Below, one piece after another: positions 36,721-44,772 of a stretch of DNA of 64,000 nucleotides. The first letter of the stretch is position 1. Each line of letters starts with the position of its first letter. The notes beneath the pieces were generated by a model that saw only the letters and a list, made by a program, of their open reading frames with translations, made no database searches and was not told where the DNA came from. The DNA is from Candidatus Didemnitutus sp. (lineage in GTDB: Bacteria; Verrucomicrobiota; Verrucomicrobiia; Opitutales; Opitutaceae). The stretch spans positions 249,386-313,385 of the forward strand of contig JAGOQJ010000002.1 of NCBI GenBank assembly GCA_017991595.1, read 5' to 3'. A program made the translations under genes and the position numbers.

Positions 36721-37613
36721 GCCTGCAGCACATGCCTGATGAACTCCCGCAAGTCGCGATCCGCTTCTGCCTGATCGACAGGATGGGCCGGCACTCCCCA
36801 CGTTTCCATCAATTCGGAATCGCGGTAAGGGATGGCCCCGAGCTGGGGTTTGAAGGCAGGGGCAAGGGAGTGCAGTATCCCAAGCACATCCTGCAAGGTC
36901 CGGCGAATGCCCGTGCACGCATTCACAGGCACGCTCGGCCACTGGTCCGGCGCCTTCACCATCCGCCACACCGTCTCCGCCACGGCCTCGACACTCACAA
37001 AGTCGCGCGATTGACCTCCCGGGCTCGTCGGAAATGCACCGCCCGTTCGAGCCGCATGGATGGCTTGGGCGAGGAAGCTGCGCGGGCTCATGCCTGCGCC
37101 ATAGACGAGAAACGGACGCACCACTGCGGTGCGCCAACCTTCGCTCCGCCGGCGCGCCATCAGGTATTCGGTCGCCGCCAACTTGGCCCAACCATAAGCT
37201 GAATTGGGACGGCAGGGCCCGTCTCCTCTCTGCGCACACGGCGCATCCCCGTATTCCGCGTTACTGCCCAAATGCAGCACCGCCACCCGCCTCCCGAGCT
37301 GCAGACTCTCCAGCGCGTCTGCGAGGTTAACGACTGGACGCACGTTGGCCTCCCACTGCTCGCGGTAGATGCCCGGACGGACGGACTGGTCGATCAAGCC
37401 CGCACAATTGATCACCATATCCCAGCGATCATGGGCTAAAGCCGCCTCAACCGAGGCCGGCGTTGCGAGATCGCACGCCAATCTCCGCCCTTCTGCAGTT
37501 GGCCCGGGGCCGGCGCGGACCGCCGCCACGATCTCGAGCGCCGGATCAGCCTGAAGGCGACGGGTAATCGCCTGGCCGATGAATCCGCCGCTCCCGGTTA
37601 TCAGGATTCTCAT
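36717..37613 (-). CDS. NAD(P)-dependent short-chain epimerase/reductase, likely final NDP-dideoxyhexose reductase
   Basis: A 298-residue extended SDR enzyme. GSGGFIG at residues 7-13 is the nucleotide-binding motif; 'CDLATPASVEAAL', 'HLGSNAEYGDAPC' and 'NSAYGWAKLAATEYL' give the Ser-Tyr-x3-Lys catalytic set. Next to RfbF/RfbG/RfbH homologues and an RfbC-like epimerase, an SDR of this length fits the 4-ketoreductase that completes a CDP-3,6-dideoxyhexose (AscF, RfbJ or RfbS type). Which stereoisomer it makes cannot be read directly. ATGA overlaps on both sides (36717-36720 and 37610-37613). Confidence 0.8.
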   Translation of the reverse strand: MRILITGSGGFIGQAITRRLQADPALEIVAAVRAGPGPTAEGRRLACDLATPASVEAALAHDRWDMVINCAGLIDQSVRPGIYREQWEANVRPVVNLADALESLQLGRRVAVLHLGSNAEYGDAPCAQRGDGPCRPNSAYGWAKLAATEYLMARRRSEGWRTAVVRPFLVYGAGMSPRSFLAQAIHAARTGGAFPTSPGGQSRDFVSVEAVAETVWRMVKAPDQWPSVPVNACTGIRRTLQDVLGILHSLAPAFKPQLGAIPYRDSELMETWGVPAHPVDQAEADRDLREFIRHVLQA

Positions 37614-38167
37614 GCGGTCCCTTCCTTCCAGTGGAACGGGGATGTAAATGTGGCGAAGTCTGGCAAGGCACGGTCGCGGGGCGAGAGCAGCGGGGCCGAG
37701 ATTGGCCAGGTATGTCCGAAGGAATCCCAGCGAATCCCAGCATCGTGAGACGGGACATGCTCGGTCTCGACCCAGTAGCCCATCACGGTGTCATCTCCGC
37801 GCGCACAAAAACCGTGGGCACAGCCGCGCGGCACCACGACGAGGGCCGGCTCCTCGGCGTGGAGTTCAAACACGGCAAATCGTCCGAACGTGGGGGATTG
37901 CAGCCGCAGATCCAGCACCACGTCCTGCGCCGCCCCGCGCAGGCACGCCACAACCTTGTGGTGGTCGTGAGGAGGCAACTGGAAGTGCATCCCCCTCACC
38001 ACGCCATGGTGCGACGTGCTCACATACTGTTCGCGCACCGGCCAACCCAAGCCAAGGGCCTGCCATCTACTCTGCTGGAATAGTTTGCAGAAATCCCCGC
38101 GGTCATCGCTTCGGCGATCCAGCCGGATGAATCCGCAGCCGGGTATGCGGGAACCTTGCAAATCCAT
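37610..38167 (-). CDS. RfbC-like NDP-4-keto-sugar epimerase (dTDP- or CDP-linked)
   Basis: A 185-residue cupin-fold epimerase. 'HHGVVRGMHFQ' contains the catalytic His and the conserved Arg-Gly-x-His; 'VPRGCAHGF' and 'AGIRWDS' are also family motifs. In canonical RmlC the segment is Y-x5-Y-x-P with the second Tyr catalytic; here the aligned segment is YWVETEHVP, with His in that place. No rmlA, rmlB or rmlD lies nearby, whereas CDP-sugar genes do, so an AscE-type 5-epimerase of the ascarylose pathway is more likely than rhamnose synthesis. The start is 3 nt from the acyltransferase stop. Confidence 0.85.
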   Translation of the reverse strand: MDLQGSRIPGCGFIRLDRRSDDRGDFCKLFQQSRWQALGLGWPVREQYVSTSHHGVVRGMHFQLPPHDHHKVVACLRGAAQDVVLDLRLQSPTFGRFAVFELHAEEPALVVVPRGCAHGFCARGDDTVMGYWVETEHVPSHDAGIRWDSFGHTWPISAPLLSPRDRALPDFATFTSPFHWKEGTA

Positions 38168-38170
38168 GCG

Positions 38171-38794
38171 TCAGTCCCTGCCTTCCCCTGTGGCGATGCC
38201 CCGATCTGCGGCGGTTCGGACGATCCTTGCCGGAGCCCCCACCGCGATACAGTAATCGGGCACCGAACGAGTGACGACGCTGTTTGCCCCGATCACGCAA
38301 TTGCGTCCTATGGTAACGCCGGGCAGGACGACGACATTTTGCCCGAGCCACGATCCGGCCCCAATTCGCACAGGAGCCAATCGCTCGTATGCCTGATCCA
38401 TACAGGGCACACAAGCATTTGAATACCCATGCGCATAATCACATATAAATATATTTTTTGCTAAAAGAACACGATCCCCAATTTCAACTGATAATGCTGA
38501 GTATATTTGCAATTCTGCTGTTGCGTATATTCCGTCACCCAGAATTATTTCAGGCGCGTAGCGACTGACCGTGCCATCGGGAGCCACGAAAGATTCGCAA
38601 GCGGCCAACACGGAGCCAGGCCCCAAACGCACATCGCGTCCCATGCGGATGCGATGCGGGTTAACGATTCTGCGCGGGGAAGAGATACGACACCAGCCAC
38701 GCTCCTCCCCAAAGCGAGGCAGCGTGAGGCGGTCCCATTTGAGCCTGAACCATTCCGCCCAGACTCCAAGCAGAGGGAGACGCAGGCGAATCAT
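38171..38794 (-). CDS. Left-handed beta-helix (hexapeptide) acyltransferase
   Basis: A 207-residue enzyme of the serine-/maltose-acetyltransferase type. ATG at 38794 overlaps the methyltransferase stop by 4 nt; further Met codons upstream lie inside that gene. The N-terminal part is helical and basic, followed by irregular hexad repeats and a clear C-terminal set: 'VRIGAGSWLGQNVVVLPGVTIGRNCVIGANSVVTRSVPDYCIAVGAPARIV'. The catalytic His is in 'DYAHGYS'. It would O-acetylate a sugar of the surface glycan. Bases 38411-38520 are only about 33% G+C, far below both ends of the gene, a sign of mosaic origin. Confidence 0.88.
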   Translation of the reverse strand: MIRLRLPLLGVWAEWFRLKWDRLTLPRFGEERGWCRISSPRRIVNPHRIRMGRDVRLGPGSVLAACESFVAPDGTVSRYAPEIILGDGIYATAELQIYSALSVEIGDRVLLAKNIFICDYAHGYSNACVPCMDQAYERLAPVRIGAGSWLGQNVVVLPGVTIGRNCVIGANSVVTRSVPDYCIAVGAPARIVRTAADRGIATGEGRD

Positions 38795-39627
38795 GCTCCT
38801 TGCCCCCCGGGCCATGGTCGCACCGTCCCATCCGGGCCCGGCTTCGTGCAAAGATGCAGGAGTTCCCGCGCGGCGACGTTAAACCGCACAACGGCCTCCG
38901 GCGCAAGAGTCAGCCGATCCTGCAAGTAGCATTCCTCGACGCGAAAGCCCGCCGACTCCAAGCGCGAGTGGATATCCCGCCCGTAGTAGCGCACATGATC
39001 GGCCTGCCCGAAGTGCAGCGCTCTCTCGGCCGGCAAGATGATGGCCGGATTTTCATAGGTGCAGTCGCCCTTGATGGGCACCTGGACAACCAGCCTGCCC
39101 CCGGGCGCAAGAATGCGGAACAACTCGTTCATGGCCGACGTGTCGGCGGGGACGTGTTCCAAAACGTTGGAGCAATAGATGAAATCGAAGGAAGCGTCCG
39201 GCAGGGACATGCGAGTGATGTCCTCCCGGTAATCCACGCCCGCCATGAACAGATCAGTTGTCCGATAGCTGCCCCCCAACCGTGCGCGGAGACGTCGCTC
39301 CAGCCCGGCCTCGGGAGCGAAATGCAAGAAGCGCAGGCCGGGGTGGAGCAGCCGATGCTGCTCCAAATAAAGGCAGAAAAGTCGCGTTCGCTCAAACGAG
39401 TAGCAGAGAGGACAAATCCGCCCTGTGCCTTCATCTCTCAATTGTCCGGCGCCGACATCACGTCGATTAGCCCGCCAAGACCGCAGCGGCCGCTCGCACA
39501 CCGGACAGTAGGAGTGAAACTCTGGCCATCCGGTCAGACGAGAGAGTCCATGCAGCGAGGACTCCCAATGCGCGCGAGGGTTGATTCGCCGATAGAGCGC
39601 GCGAACGGCATGGGGTATGTGTGCCAT
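38791..39627 (-). CDS. SAM-dependent methyltransferase with N-terminal zinc-ribbon-like cysteines
   Basis: A 278-residue protein. Cys41-x2-Cys44 and Cys72-x2-Cys75 ('YCPVCERP', 'ICPLCYSF') suggest a zinc knuckle. A class I methyltransferase fold follows: 'LRFLHFAPEAGLERRL', 'YREDITRMSLPDASFDFIYCSNVLEHVPADTSAMNELFRILAPGGRLVVQVPI'. It lies 18 bp after rfbH in the same run. Methylation of a sugar hydroxyl or carbon is likely; which one is not evident. Confidence 0.85.
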   Translation of the reverse strand: MAHIPHAVRALYRRINPRAHWESSLHGLSRLTGWPEFHSYCPVCERPLRSWRANRRDVGAGQLRDEGTGRICPLCYSFERTRLFCLYLEQHRLLHPGLRFLHFAPEAGLERRLRARLGGSYRTTDLFMAGVDYREDITRMSLPDASFDFIYCSNVLEHVPADTSAMNELFRILAPGGRLVVQVPIKGDCTYENPAIILPAERALHFGQADHVRYYGRDIHSRLESAGFRVEECYLQDRLTLAPEAVVRFNVAARELLHLCTKPGPDGTVRPWPGGQGA

Positions 39628-39645
39628 AGTTTGTGCGGTGCCGAC

Positions 39646-41136
39646 TTAGTGCGACTTGACGAAGTCGCGTATCGTTTCGAGCTCGTAATCGAGCATCGCG
39701 GCAGTGAGTCCCGGATAGGTGCCGAGGAAAAGCGCGCGGTGCATGATCTCGTCCGCGCCGGAAAGATCGCTCGCCACCCGGAAGGCGACCGGGCGGTCCT
39801 TCCGCAGCTGCACGAAGGCCGGTTGCCGGAGAAGATTGCCGCCAAACAGCATGCGGTTGCCGATCTTCTTCTCGTCGAGGTGGCGTCCGAGTTGGGTGTG
39901 CGTGAACGGAGCCGAGGCCTTCACGCGGAGCATGAAGCCGAACCAAGAGCAGTCGGTGCGGCAGCCGGTCGCATCCCAGTCGAAGCCGCCGCGCCTCCAG
40001 CCCGTGGCGTGCGTGGGCAGGCTGAAGTCGAAGAACTCCTCCAAGTCCCCCAGCCCGGCCCGCAGCGTTTCCCAATTGCGTTTTCGCGCTTCGATGAACG
40101 CGGGCAGCTTCTTAAGTTGCTGGCGCCCGATCGCGGCCTGCGGATCGAGCGGCTTCAGATTGTAGCCGAGGTGGCTGTAAATGTATTTGTGATCGTAGCC
40201 TTCCGGCAGCTCTCCGAGCTGCCAGCCGAAGCGCTTGTTGCAAGTGTTGTCCTTGCCGCTCGCGCACCAGCAATCTCGGCCCCAGTCACGGAAGCTCTCG
40301 GCGTAGGTCTTCAGCGGCGGCCGGTGCACGATGTTCACGGCACCGCCCTCGCCCATCGTCAGGTGATGTGGAGGATAGAAGGACTGCGTCGATAGATCGC
40401 CCCACGTGCCGGTGTAGCGCGTGATGTGCACGCCGTCGGAGGGAATGCCGGGCGAGTTGCTGGTGAAACCCAGCGCCTGCGCGCGCGCGATGGGCATCGA
40501 GTAGGTGCAACCGAGCGCATCGCAGTTGTCCTCGATCAGCCAGAGGTCGTGCTTACGACAAAATTCCAGCACGGCGCCGAGATCGAAGGGGTTGCCCAAC
40601 GTGTGCGCCATCATCACCGCCTTGGTCTTGCCGGGCGTGTAGGCGGCCTCGAGCAAGTCCACCCGCGCGTTGCCGGTGCCGGGGTCGTTGTCGATGAACA
40701 CGGGCACGGCCCCCGCCTGAATGATCGGGGCCACGGTGGTGGGGAAGCCGGCCGCGACGGTGATCACCTCGTCGCCGGGGACGATGCGCTTGTGCGCGGG
40801 AAGCTTGTGCGTGGTGAGCGCGGTGAACGCCACCAAGTTGGCCGACGACCCGGAGTTGACGAGGAGCGAGTGCTTCACCCCGAGCAGCGTGGCGAGTTCC
40901 TTTTCGAACGCCTCGCCCTCCGGCCCGAGCGTCAGCCAGAAATCGAGCGTGGCGCCGACCGCCGCCTCGACTTCGTCTTCGGTGAAGACGCGACCGGCAT
41001 AGGGCACCGTGGTGCCGGGCACGTAGGCAGGACGAGTCGGATCGGCACCGGGACGCTGCTGACCATGCATCAAGCGTGAGTATTCGCGCGTGAGGCGCAG
41101 GATTTCGGCTTTGAGGGCTGTGGGAGTTTGACTCAT
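39646..41136 (-). CDS. rfbH: CDP-4-keto-6-deoxy-D-glucose 3-dehydrase (E1, RfbH/AscC family)
   Basis: A 496-residue PMP/iron-sulphur enzyme removing the C3 hydroxyl of CDP-4-keto-6-deoxyglucose. The aminotransferase-fold Lys is replaced by His, as expected, in 'YPPHHLTMGEGGAV'. The [2Fe-2S]-ligand Cys region is present ('DWGRDCWCASGKDNTCNKRFGWQ'). Fold landmarks include 'NSGSSANLVAFTAL', 'AGFPTTVAPIIQAGAVPVFID' and 'LIEDNCDALG'. The family needs a partner NADH-dependent flavin/iron-sulphur reductase (E3); none is encoded in this window. It lies between rfbG and the methyltransferase. Confidence 0.95.
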   Translation of the reverse strand: MSQTPTALKAEILRLTREYSRLMHGQQRPGADPTRPAYVPGTTVPYAGRVFTEDEVEAAVGATLDFWLTLGPEGEAFEKELATLLGVKHSLLVNSGSSANLVAFTALTTHKLPAHKRIVPGDEVITVAAGFPTTVAPIIQAGAVPVFIDNDPGTGNARVDLLEAAYTPGKTKAVMMAHTLGNPFDLGAVLEFCRKHDLWLIEDNCDALGCTYSMPIARAQALGFTSNSPGIPSDGVHITRYTGTWGDLSTQSFYPPHHLTMGEGGAVNIVHRPPLKTYAESFRDWGRDCWCASGKDNTCNKRFGWQLGELPEGYDHKYIYSHLGYNLKPLDPQAAIGRQQLKKLPAFIEARKRNWETLRAGLGDLEEFFDFSLPTHATGWRRGGFDWDATGCRTDCSWFGFMLRVKASAPFTHTQLGRHLDEKKIGNRMLFGGNLLRQPAFVQLRKDRPVAFRVASDLSGADEIMHRALFLGTYPGLTAAMLDYELETIRDFVKSH

Positions 41137-41164
41137 GCGGGAAACAGGGGGGACGAAAGGTCCA

Positions 41165-42289
41165 TCAACCGGACCAAGCTACGCCGCGCGCGCGCGCCGC
41201 TGCCGTATAAGATTCAATTTGGCGTCGAGTGGCGGCCTCGATCTCGCCCGGCTTCGCCGCAGCCAGCCGATACCACGAGACCGTCTCCGCAATCGTCGCG
41301 GCAAAGTCCCACACCGGCTTCCAGTGCAGGAAATGGAATGCTTTGTCCGTCGCGAGATTCAGGAGCTTGGCCTCGTGAACGGCGTGCGGATCGCTTTGAT
41401 CTACCCATTGCCCCGGCCAGTGACGGAGAATTTCCTGCACAAGCTCAGCAACGGTGCGGTTGGAAGTCAGTGCCGGTCCGAAATTGAAGCCGGAGCAAAG
41501 CTGGGCGCCAAACGGTGAAAGCGCAGGGCTGGCCAGGCATGCCCCTAGCCAGAGGTAGCCGCTGAGCGGCTCCAAGACGTGCTGCCACGGGCGCGTCGCG
41601 ATCTTGTTGCGCACGGGTATCGCTTGGCTGGCCTGCAGCGCGCGGATGCAATCGGGCACGATGCGGTCAAGCGCCCAGTCTCCGCCGCCAATCACGTTTC
41701 CGGCCCGCGCTGAAGCGAGACGCACAAGGGAATCGGCCGCGGAAAAATAGGAGCGACGATAAGCGGCGATCACCAATTCAGCCGCGCCCTTCGAAGAGCT
41801 GTAGGGATCGTAGCCACCCATGGGATCTTCTTCGCGGTAGCTGTGCACCCACTCGCGATTCTCGTAACACTTATCGGTCGTGATGCAGACCACCGTGCAC
41901 GGACGGGCCGCGAGACGCACCGCCTCCAAGACATGCACCGTGCCCATGACGTTCGTCGCATAAGTCTCGACCGGCTCACGATAGGAAAGTCGGACCAGCG
42001 GCTGCGCCGCGAGATGGAAGACAAAATCGGGCTTCGCCTCGTCGATCACCCGCCTCACCACGGCCAAAGACCGAATGTCGCCGACGACATGTCGCAGCCG
42101 ATGGGCCAGCCGGAGTTGGTCGAAGAGCGAAGGTTCAGTCGGCGGCGGCAAAGCCAACCCGGTCACTTCGGCCCCGAGGGACAGCAACCATTCGCATAAC
42201 CAACTCCCCTTGAAACCCGTGTGGCCGGTGACGAGCACCCGCTTCCCGCGATAGATATCGGCGAAGGACATGCTTGGCGCGCTTACCAT
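41165..42289 (-). CDS. rfbG: CDP-glucose 4,6-dehydratase
   Basis: A 374-residue SDR-family dehydratase converting CDP-glucose to CDP-4-keto-6-deoxyglucose. '[18 protein letters not shown]' is the NAD-binding motif with the family's [10 protein letters not shown] signature; '[17 protein letters not shown]'-type and '[18 protein letters not shown]' segments carry the catalytic Tyr-x3-Lys; '[17 protein letters not shown]' is also typical. The start is ambiguous: ATG 42289 (chosen, after TTGGAA), ATG 42271 (about 10 residues before the first strand, as in relatives) or TTG 42298. It slightly overlaps the end of rfbF. Confidence 0.93.
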   Translation of the reverse strand: MVSAPSMSFADIYRGKRVLVTGHTGFKGSWLCEWLLSLGAEVTGLALPPPTEPSLFDQLRLAHRLRHVVGDIRSLAVVRRVIDEAKPDFVFHLAAQPLVRLSYREPVETYATNVMGTVHVLEAVRLAARPCTVVCITTDKCYENREWVHSYREEDPMGGYDPYSSSKGAAELVIAAYRRSYFSAADSLVRLASARAGNVIGGGDWALDRIVPDCIRALQASQAIPVRNKIATRPWQHVLEPLSGYLWLGACLASPALSPFGAQLCSGFNFGPALTSNRTVAELVQEILRHWPGQWVDQSDPHAVHEAKLLNLATDKAFHFLHWKPVWDFAATIAETVSWYRLAAAKPGEIEAATRRQIESYTAAARARGVAWSG

Positions 42290-43050
42290 TTTTTCCAAGG
42301 GGCCTTGCCCGACGCCCAGAGATCTTCCAGATGCGTCTTCTCGCGCAGCGTATCCATGGGTTGCCAGAACCCGGTGTGCATGTAGACACCCATCTGCCCT
42401 TCGGAAGCCAAACGTTCCATCGGTTTACGTTCCCAGATCGTCGCGTCGCCGTCGATGTAATCGATAACCTTGGGCTCAAGCACAAAGAAGCCGCCGTTGA
42501 TCCATCCTCCATCCCCCACGGGTTTCTCCTGAAAACTGGTGACGCTGGTGCCTTCGATGCCCAGTGCGCCGTAGCGCCCGGGAGGCTGGACGCCGGTGAG
42601 CGTAGCCAACCGATTTTCCCGCCGGTGAAACGACATCAGCTCCGTAATGTTCACATCCCCTACTCCATCGCCGTAGGTAAAGCAGAACGTCTCCTCGCCG
42701 AGGTATTCGCGAACGCGCTTGAGGCGTCCGCCTGTCATTGTGGCCTCACCTGTATCGACGATCGTGACCCGCCACGGCTCCGAGCGCCGGTGGTGCACTT
42801 CCATGCGGTTGTGCTCCATATCGAAAGTGACGTCCGACATGTGCAGGAAGTAATTAGCAAAATACTCCTTGATCACGTAACCCTTGTAACCGGCGCAGAT
42901 GATGAAGTCGTTTACTCCATGCGCCGAATAAATCTTCATTACGTGCCAGAGAATCGGCCGTCCGCCGATCTCGACCATGGGCTTCGGCTTAAGGTGGGTC
43001 TCTTCACTGATCCGCGTGCCGAGACCGCCGGCAAGAATGACTGCTTTCAT
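42283..43050 (-). CDS. rfbF: Glucose-1-phosphate cytidylyltransferase
   Basis: A 255-residue nucleotidyltransferase forming CDP-glucose from CTP and glucose 1-phosphate. ATG at 43050 gives '[25 protein letters not shown]', the family N-terminus; the open frame upstream lies inside epsI. '[17 protein letters not shown]', '[13 protein letters not shown]', '[12 protein letters not shown]' and 'NGGFFVLEP' complete the match, and the 255-residue length is standard. It commits glucose to the CDP-dideoxyhexose branch and starts 5 nt after the epsI stop. Confidence 0.96.
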   Translation of the reverse strand: MKAVILAGGLGTRISEETHLKPKPMVEIGGRPILWHVMKIYSAHGVNDFIICAGYKGYVIKEYFANYFLHMSDVTFDMEHNRMEVHHRRSEPWRVTIVDTGEATMTGGRLKRVREYLGEETFCFTYGDGVGDVNITELMSFHRRENRLATLTGVQPPGRYGALGIEGTSVTSFQEKPVGDGGWINGGFFVLEPKVIDYIDGDATIWERKPMERLASEGQMGVYMHTGFWQPMDTLREKTHLEDLWASGKAPWKKW

Positions 43051-43055
43051 AATCG

Positions 43056-43805
43056 TTAATCGATCTTGGGTTCGGAACGCGTCGTTTTCAGAGCGTCGAT
43101 GCGCCGTGCTACGGCGTCGAGGAGATCCCTCTTCTGACTGGAGATTCGAATGAAGAACTGCTCCGGTCGCTGGTCTAGGCTCCGGACGAACAAATCCGCA
43201 GCGAAGGCATACCATGGTGCGGCTCCCTGCGTCCCGTAGGAAATGGAGTTCCCATTGGCGAGATGCCAAAAAAAGACATTTTCTCGGTTCTCGTTAAAGA
43301 TCATCTCCCGCAGTTCGCATGGTGGCATGGGCCGCCCTTGGTCGTCGACGAGTTGCACTCGGCTTTCCGCCTTTTCTGTCCGCCATCCGCTATTTACCCA
43401 ACACACATCCGGTGTGTGGCCCGCAACCAGCCGATGCGACATTTTTCCCGGGGCCCAATAGGCAATATAAATGGAAACGCGATCGGAACCCCGTGTATAG
43501 ACCGCAAAAACACCTTCGTCATAATTGAGTAGCTCATCCACTTTGGCTTTCACTTCCGGCGTGTCGGCGATGGGCAGATACTCCACTTTCCAGCCGGGCA
43601 TCTCTTCGATCTTGGGAAGCAGATCCTTGACGGAACCGTGGAAGGTGCGCGGTGGCGGCGGACGCAGCCCGACGAAAAAGAGGACCACGCCGGCAATGAG
43701 GATAAAAATCCCCGCCATGATGGTCCATTTTCCGACCGAGCTTCGCCCCGTCGTTTCCGATTCGGAAGCAACTGGCATACGGGCAAATGTTTCGTTTTCG
43801 GCCAT
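43056..43805 (-). CDS. epsI: EpsI-family exosortase-associated protein
   Basis: A 249-residue protein with one N-terminal membrane segment ('[21 protein letters not shown]', about residues 27-47) and a periplasmic domain. The hallmark is '[15 protein letters not shown]', the conserved H-x-P-x-x-C block of the EpsI/DUF3485 family, followed by '[18 protein letters not shown]'. In other bacteria EpsI is encoded beside exosortase (EpsH/Xrt) and takes part in exopolysaccharide production or PEP-CTERM protein sorting. No exosortase gene lies in this window. Here it heads the CDP-sugar genes, 33 bp after gbsR. Confidence 0.82.
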   Translation of the reverse strand: MAENETFARMPVASESETTGRSSVGKWTIMAGIFILIAGVVLFFVGLRPPPPRTFHGSVKDLLPKIEEMPGWKVEYLPIADTPEVKAKVDELLNYDEGVFAVYTRGSDRVSIYIAYWAPGKMSHRLVAGHTPDVCWVNSGWRTEKAESRVQLVDDQGRPMPPCELREMIFNENRENVFFWHLANGNSISYGTQGAAPWYAFAADLFVRSLDQRPEQFFIRISSQKRDLLDAVARRIDALKTTRSEPKID

Positions 43806-43811
43806 TGGCCG

Positions 43812-43835
43812 GAGCTAACCGTGATAGGTTAGCTC
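43812..43835 (-). promoter_or_regulatory. Perfect 9-bp inverted repeat between gbsR and epsI
   Basis: GAGCTAACC and GGTTAGCTC flank a 6-nt loop with no mismatch. It fills most of the 33-bp gap between the gbsR stop and the epsI start. There is no T-run after it, so it is more likely an RNA hairpin modulating read-through or stability, or an operator, than a full terminator. Confidence 0.6.
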
Positions 43836-43838
43836 TAC

Positions 43839-44414
43839 TTAGTGGGAACCGAGCTTGAGGAAAGTGCGGATGACGGGCAGGAGCGCCCGGGTGCGGTCGT
43901 GCCAGCGCTGGAGCTTCTGCAGGCGCTGACGGAGAATCTTCTGCTCGGCGGCGGTGTAGCCCTCGAGCGAGGGCGCGAAGCCCTGCATGCGGCGCTTGCC
44001 GGAATCGAGGTGCTTCTCCACCCGCGACTCGAGGAAGTGCGCGATGAGCTGGCGCATCTCCGTGTCGGGCATGAACAGCTCGGCGCGGTCCGCCGCAGTC
44101 GAGACCTCCTTCAATGCGCCCACCTCGCGCAGCATGCGCAGACCTTGGCTGACCGAGCCCTTGCTGAGGTTCGCGCGCGCGGCGATGTCGGCGAAGCTCA
44201 ACGGCTGCGCCGAGGCGAACACGATGCCATAGATCACCGCCACGGACTTCGGCACCCCGAGCAGATCGGCGGCGCCAGTGAAGAAGTCCACCACCTGGGC
44301 CTCGAACTGCACCACCGAATCCAGTCGACCACCCGCGACCACGAGGTCGGACTGCACGCGGTCAGTCTCGGTCGGCACGGGGGCTTTGGAAGGCGCAGCC
44401 ATTGATGAAGTCAA
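43839..44414 (-). CDS. GbsR/MarR-family transcriptional regulator
   Basis: A 191-residue winged-helix protein. The DNA-binding part is 'KSVAVIYGIVFASAQPLSFADIAARANLSKGSVSQGLRMLREVGAL', followed by a wing and an alpha-helical C-terminus ('EQKILRQRLQKLQRWHDRTRALL') for dimerisation. GbsR proteins are mostly repressors. It is the first gene upstream of epsI and the sugar genes on the same strand, so it likely controls the polysaccharide run. A 21-bp inverted repeat lies 27 bp before its start. ATG 44414 is used; ATG 44402 is an alternative. Confidence 0.9.
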   Translation of the reverse strand: MTSSMAAPSKAPVPTETDRVQSDLVVAGGRLDSVVQFEAQVVDFFTGAADLLGVPKSVAVIYGIVFASAQPLSFADIAARANLSKGSVSQGLRMLREVGALKEVSTAADRAELFMPDTEMRQLIAHFLESRVEKHLDSGKRRMQGFAPSLEGYTAAEQKILRQRLQKLQRWHDRTRALLPVIRTFLKLGSH

Positions 44415-44441
44415 GGCAGCGGACCAGAATCCGATCCAATG

Positions 44442-44462
44442 TTCAATTCAAAATGAAGTGAA
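44442..44462. promoter_or_regulatory. Inverted repeat upstream of gbsR, likely operator
   Basis: TTCAATTCA (44442-44450) and TGAAGTGAA (44454-44462) pair at 8 of 9 positions around AAA. It lies 27 bp before the gbsR start, the place expected for an autoregulatory site of a dimeric winged-helix regulator. Confidence 0.5.
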
Positions 44463-44721
44463 GATGCATTTGACTGGCGCCTGATAGCCCCGTTCCGGCC
44501 AACGCCCGGCACACGCGATAAGCTGCACAGCTCTCAGCCGAAAAACCTGCGCTCGCCCATATCGGGCGCTGTCGTCCAAGCCGCCCAGGGTTTCGCCGTA
44601 GGCTTTGTAGTAGGCGTTTATGTCGATCTCGCTGTGGTTTGGGAAATCCACGCCGTGTCACCCACGCGAACACGAAGCGTGAACCGCTGCCGGATCGTAT
44701 CGCCAGGTAGGCGCGCGGATT

Positions 44722-44739
44722 GCGTGCGTCCCCGCACGC
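44722..44739 (-). terminator. Stem-loop after the sodium:solute symporter gene (weak terminator candidate)
   Basis: GCGTGCG and CGCACGC form a perfect 7-bp stem with a 4-nt loop, 33 bp after the symporter stop on the minus strand. No T-run follows, so Rho-independent termination is doubtful. Confidence 0.35.
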
Positions 44740-44772
44740 CGATGACAAAGCGCAAGCTACCTCAATCGGCCC

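Larger units (their letters stand above)
44415..44772 (-). other. 358-bp gap between the symporter gene and gbsR
   Basis: The gap holds the operator-like repeat at 44442-44462 and a 7-bp perfect stem (44722-44728 with 44733-44739, 4-nt loop) just after the symporter stop. A GTG-initiated frame at 44448-44651 (minus, 67 codons) starts 'MDFPNHSEIDINAYYKAYGE', which looks somewhat protein-like, but there is no family match I recognise and no ribosome-binding site. It may be a gene remnant. Confidence 0.5.
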
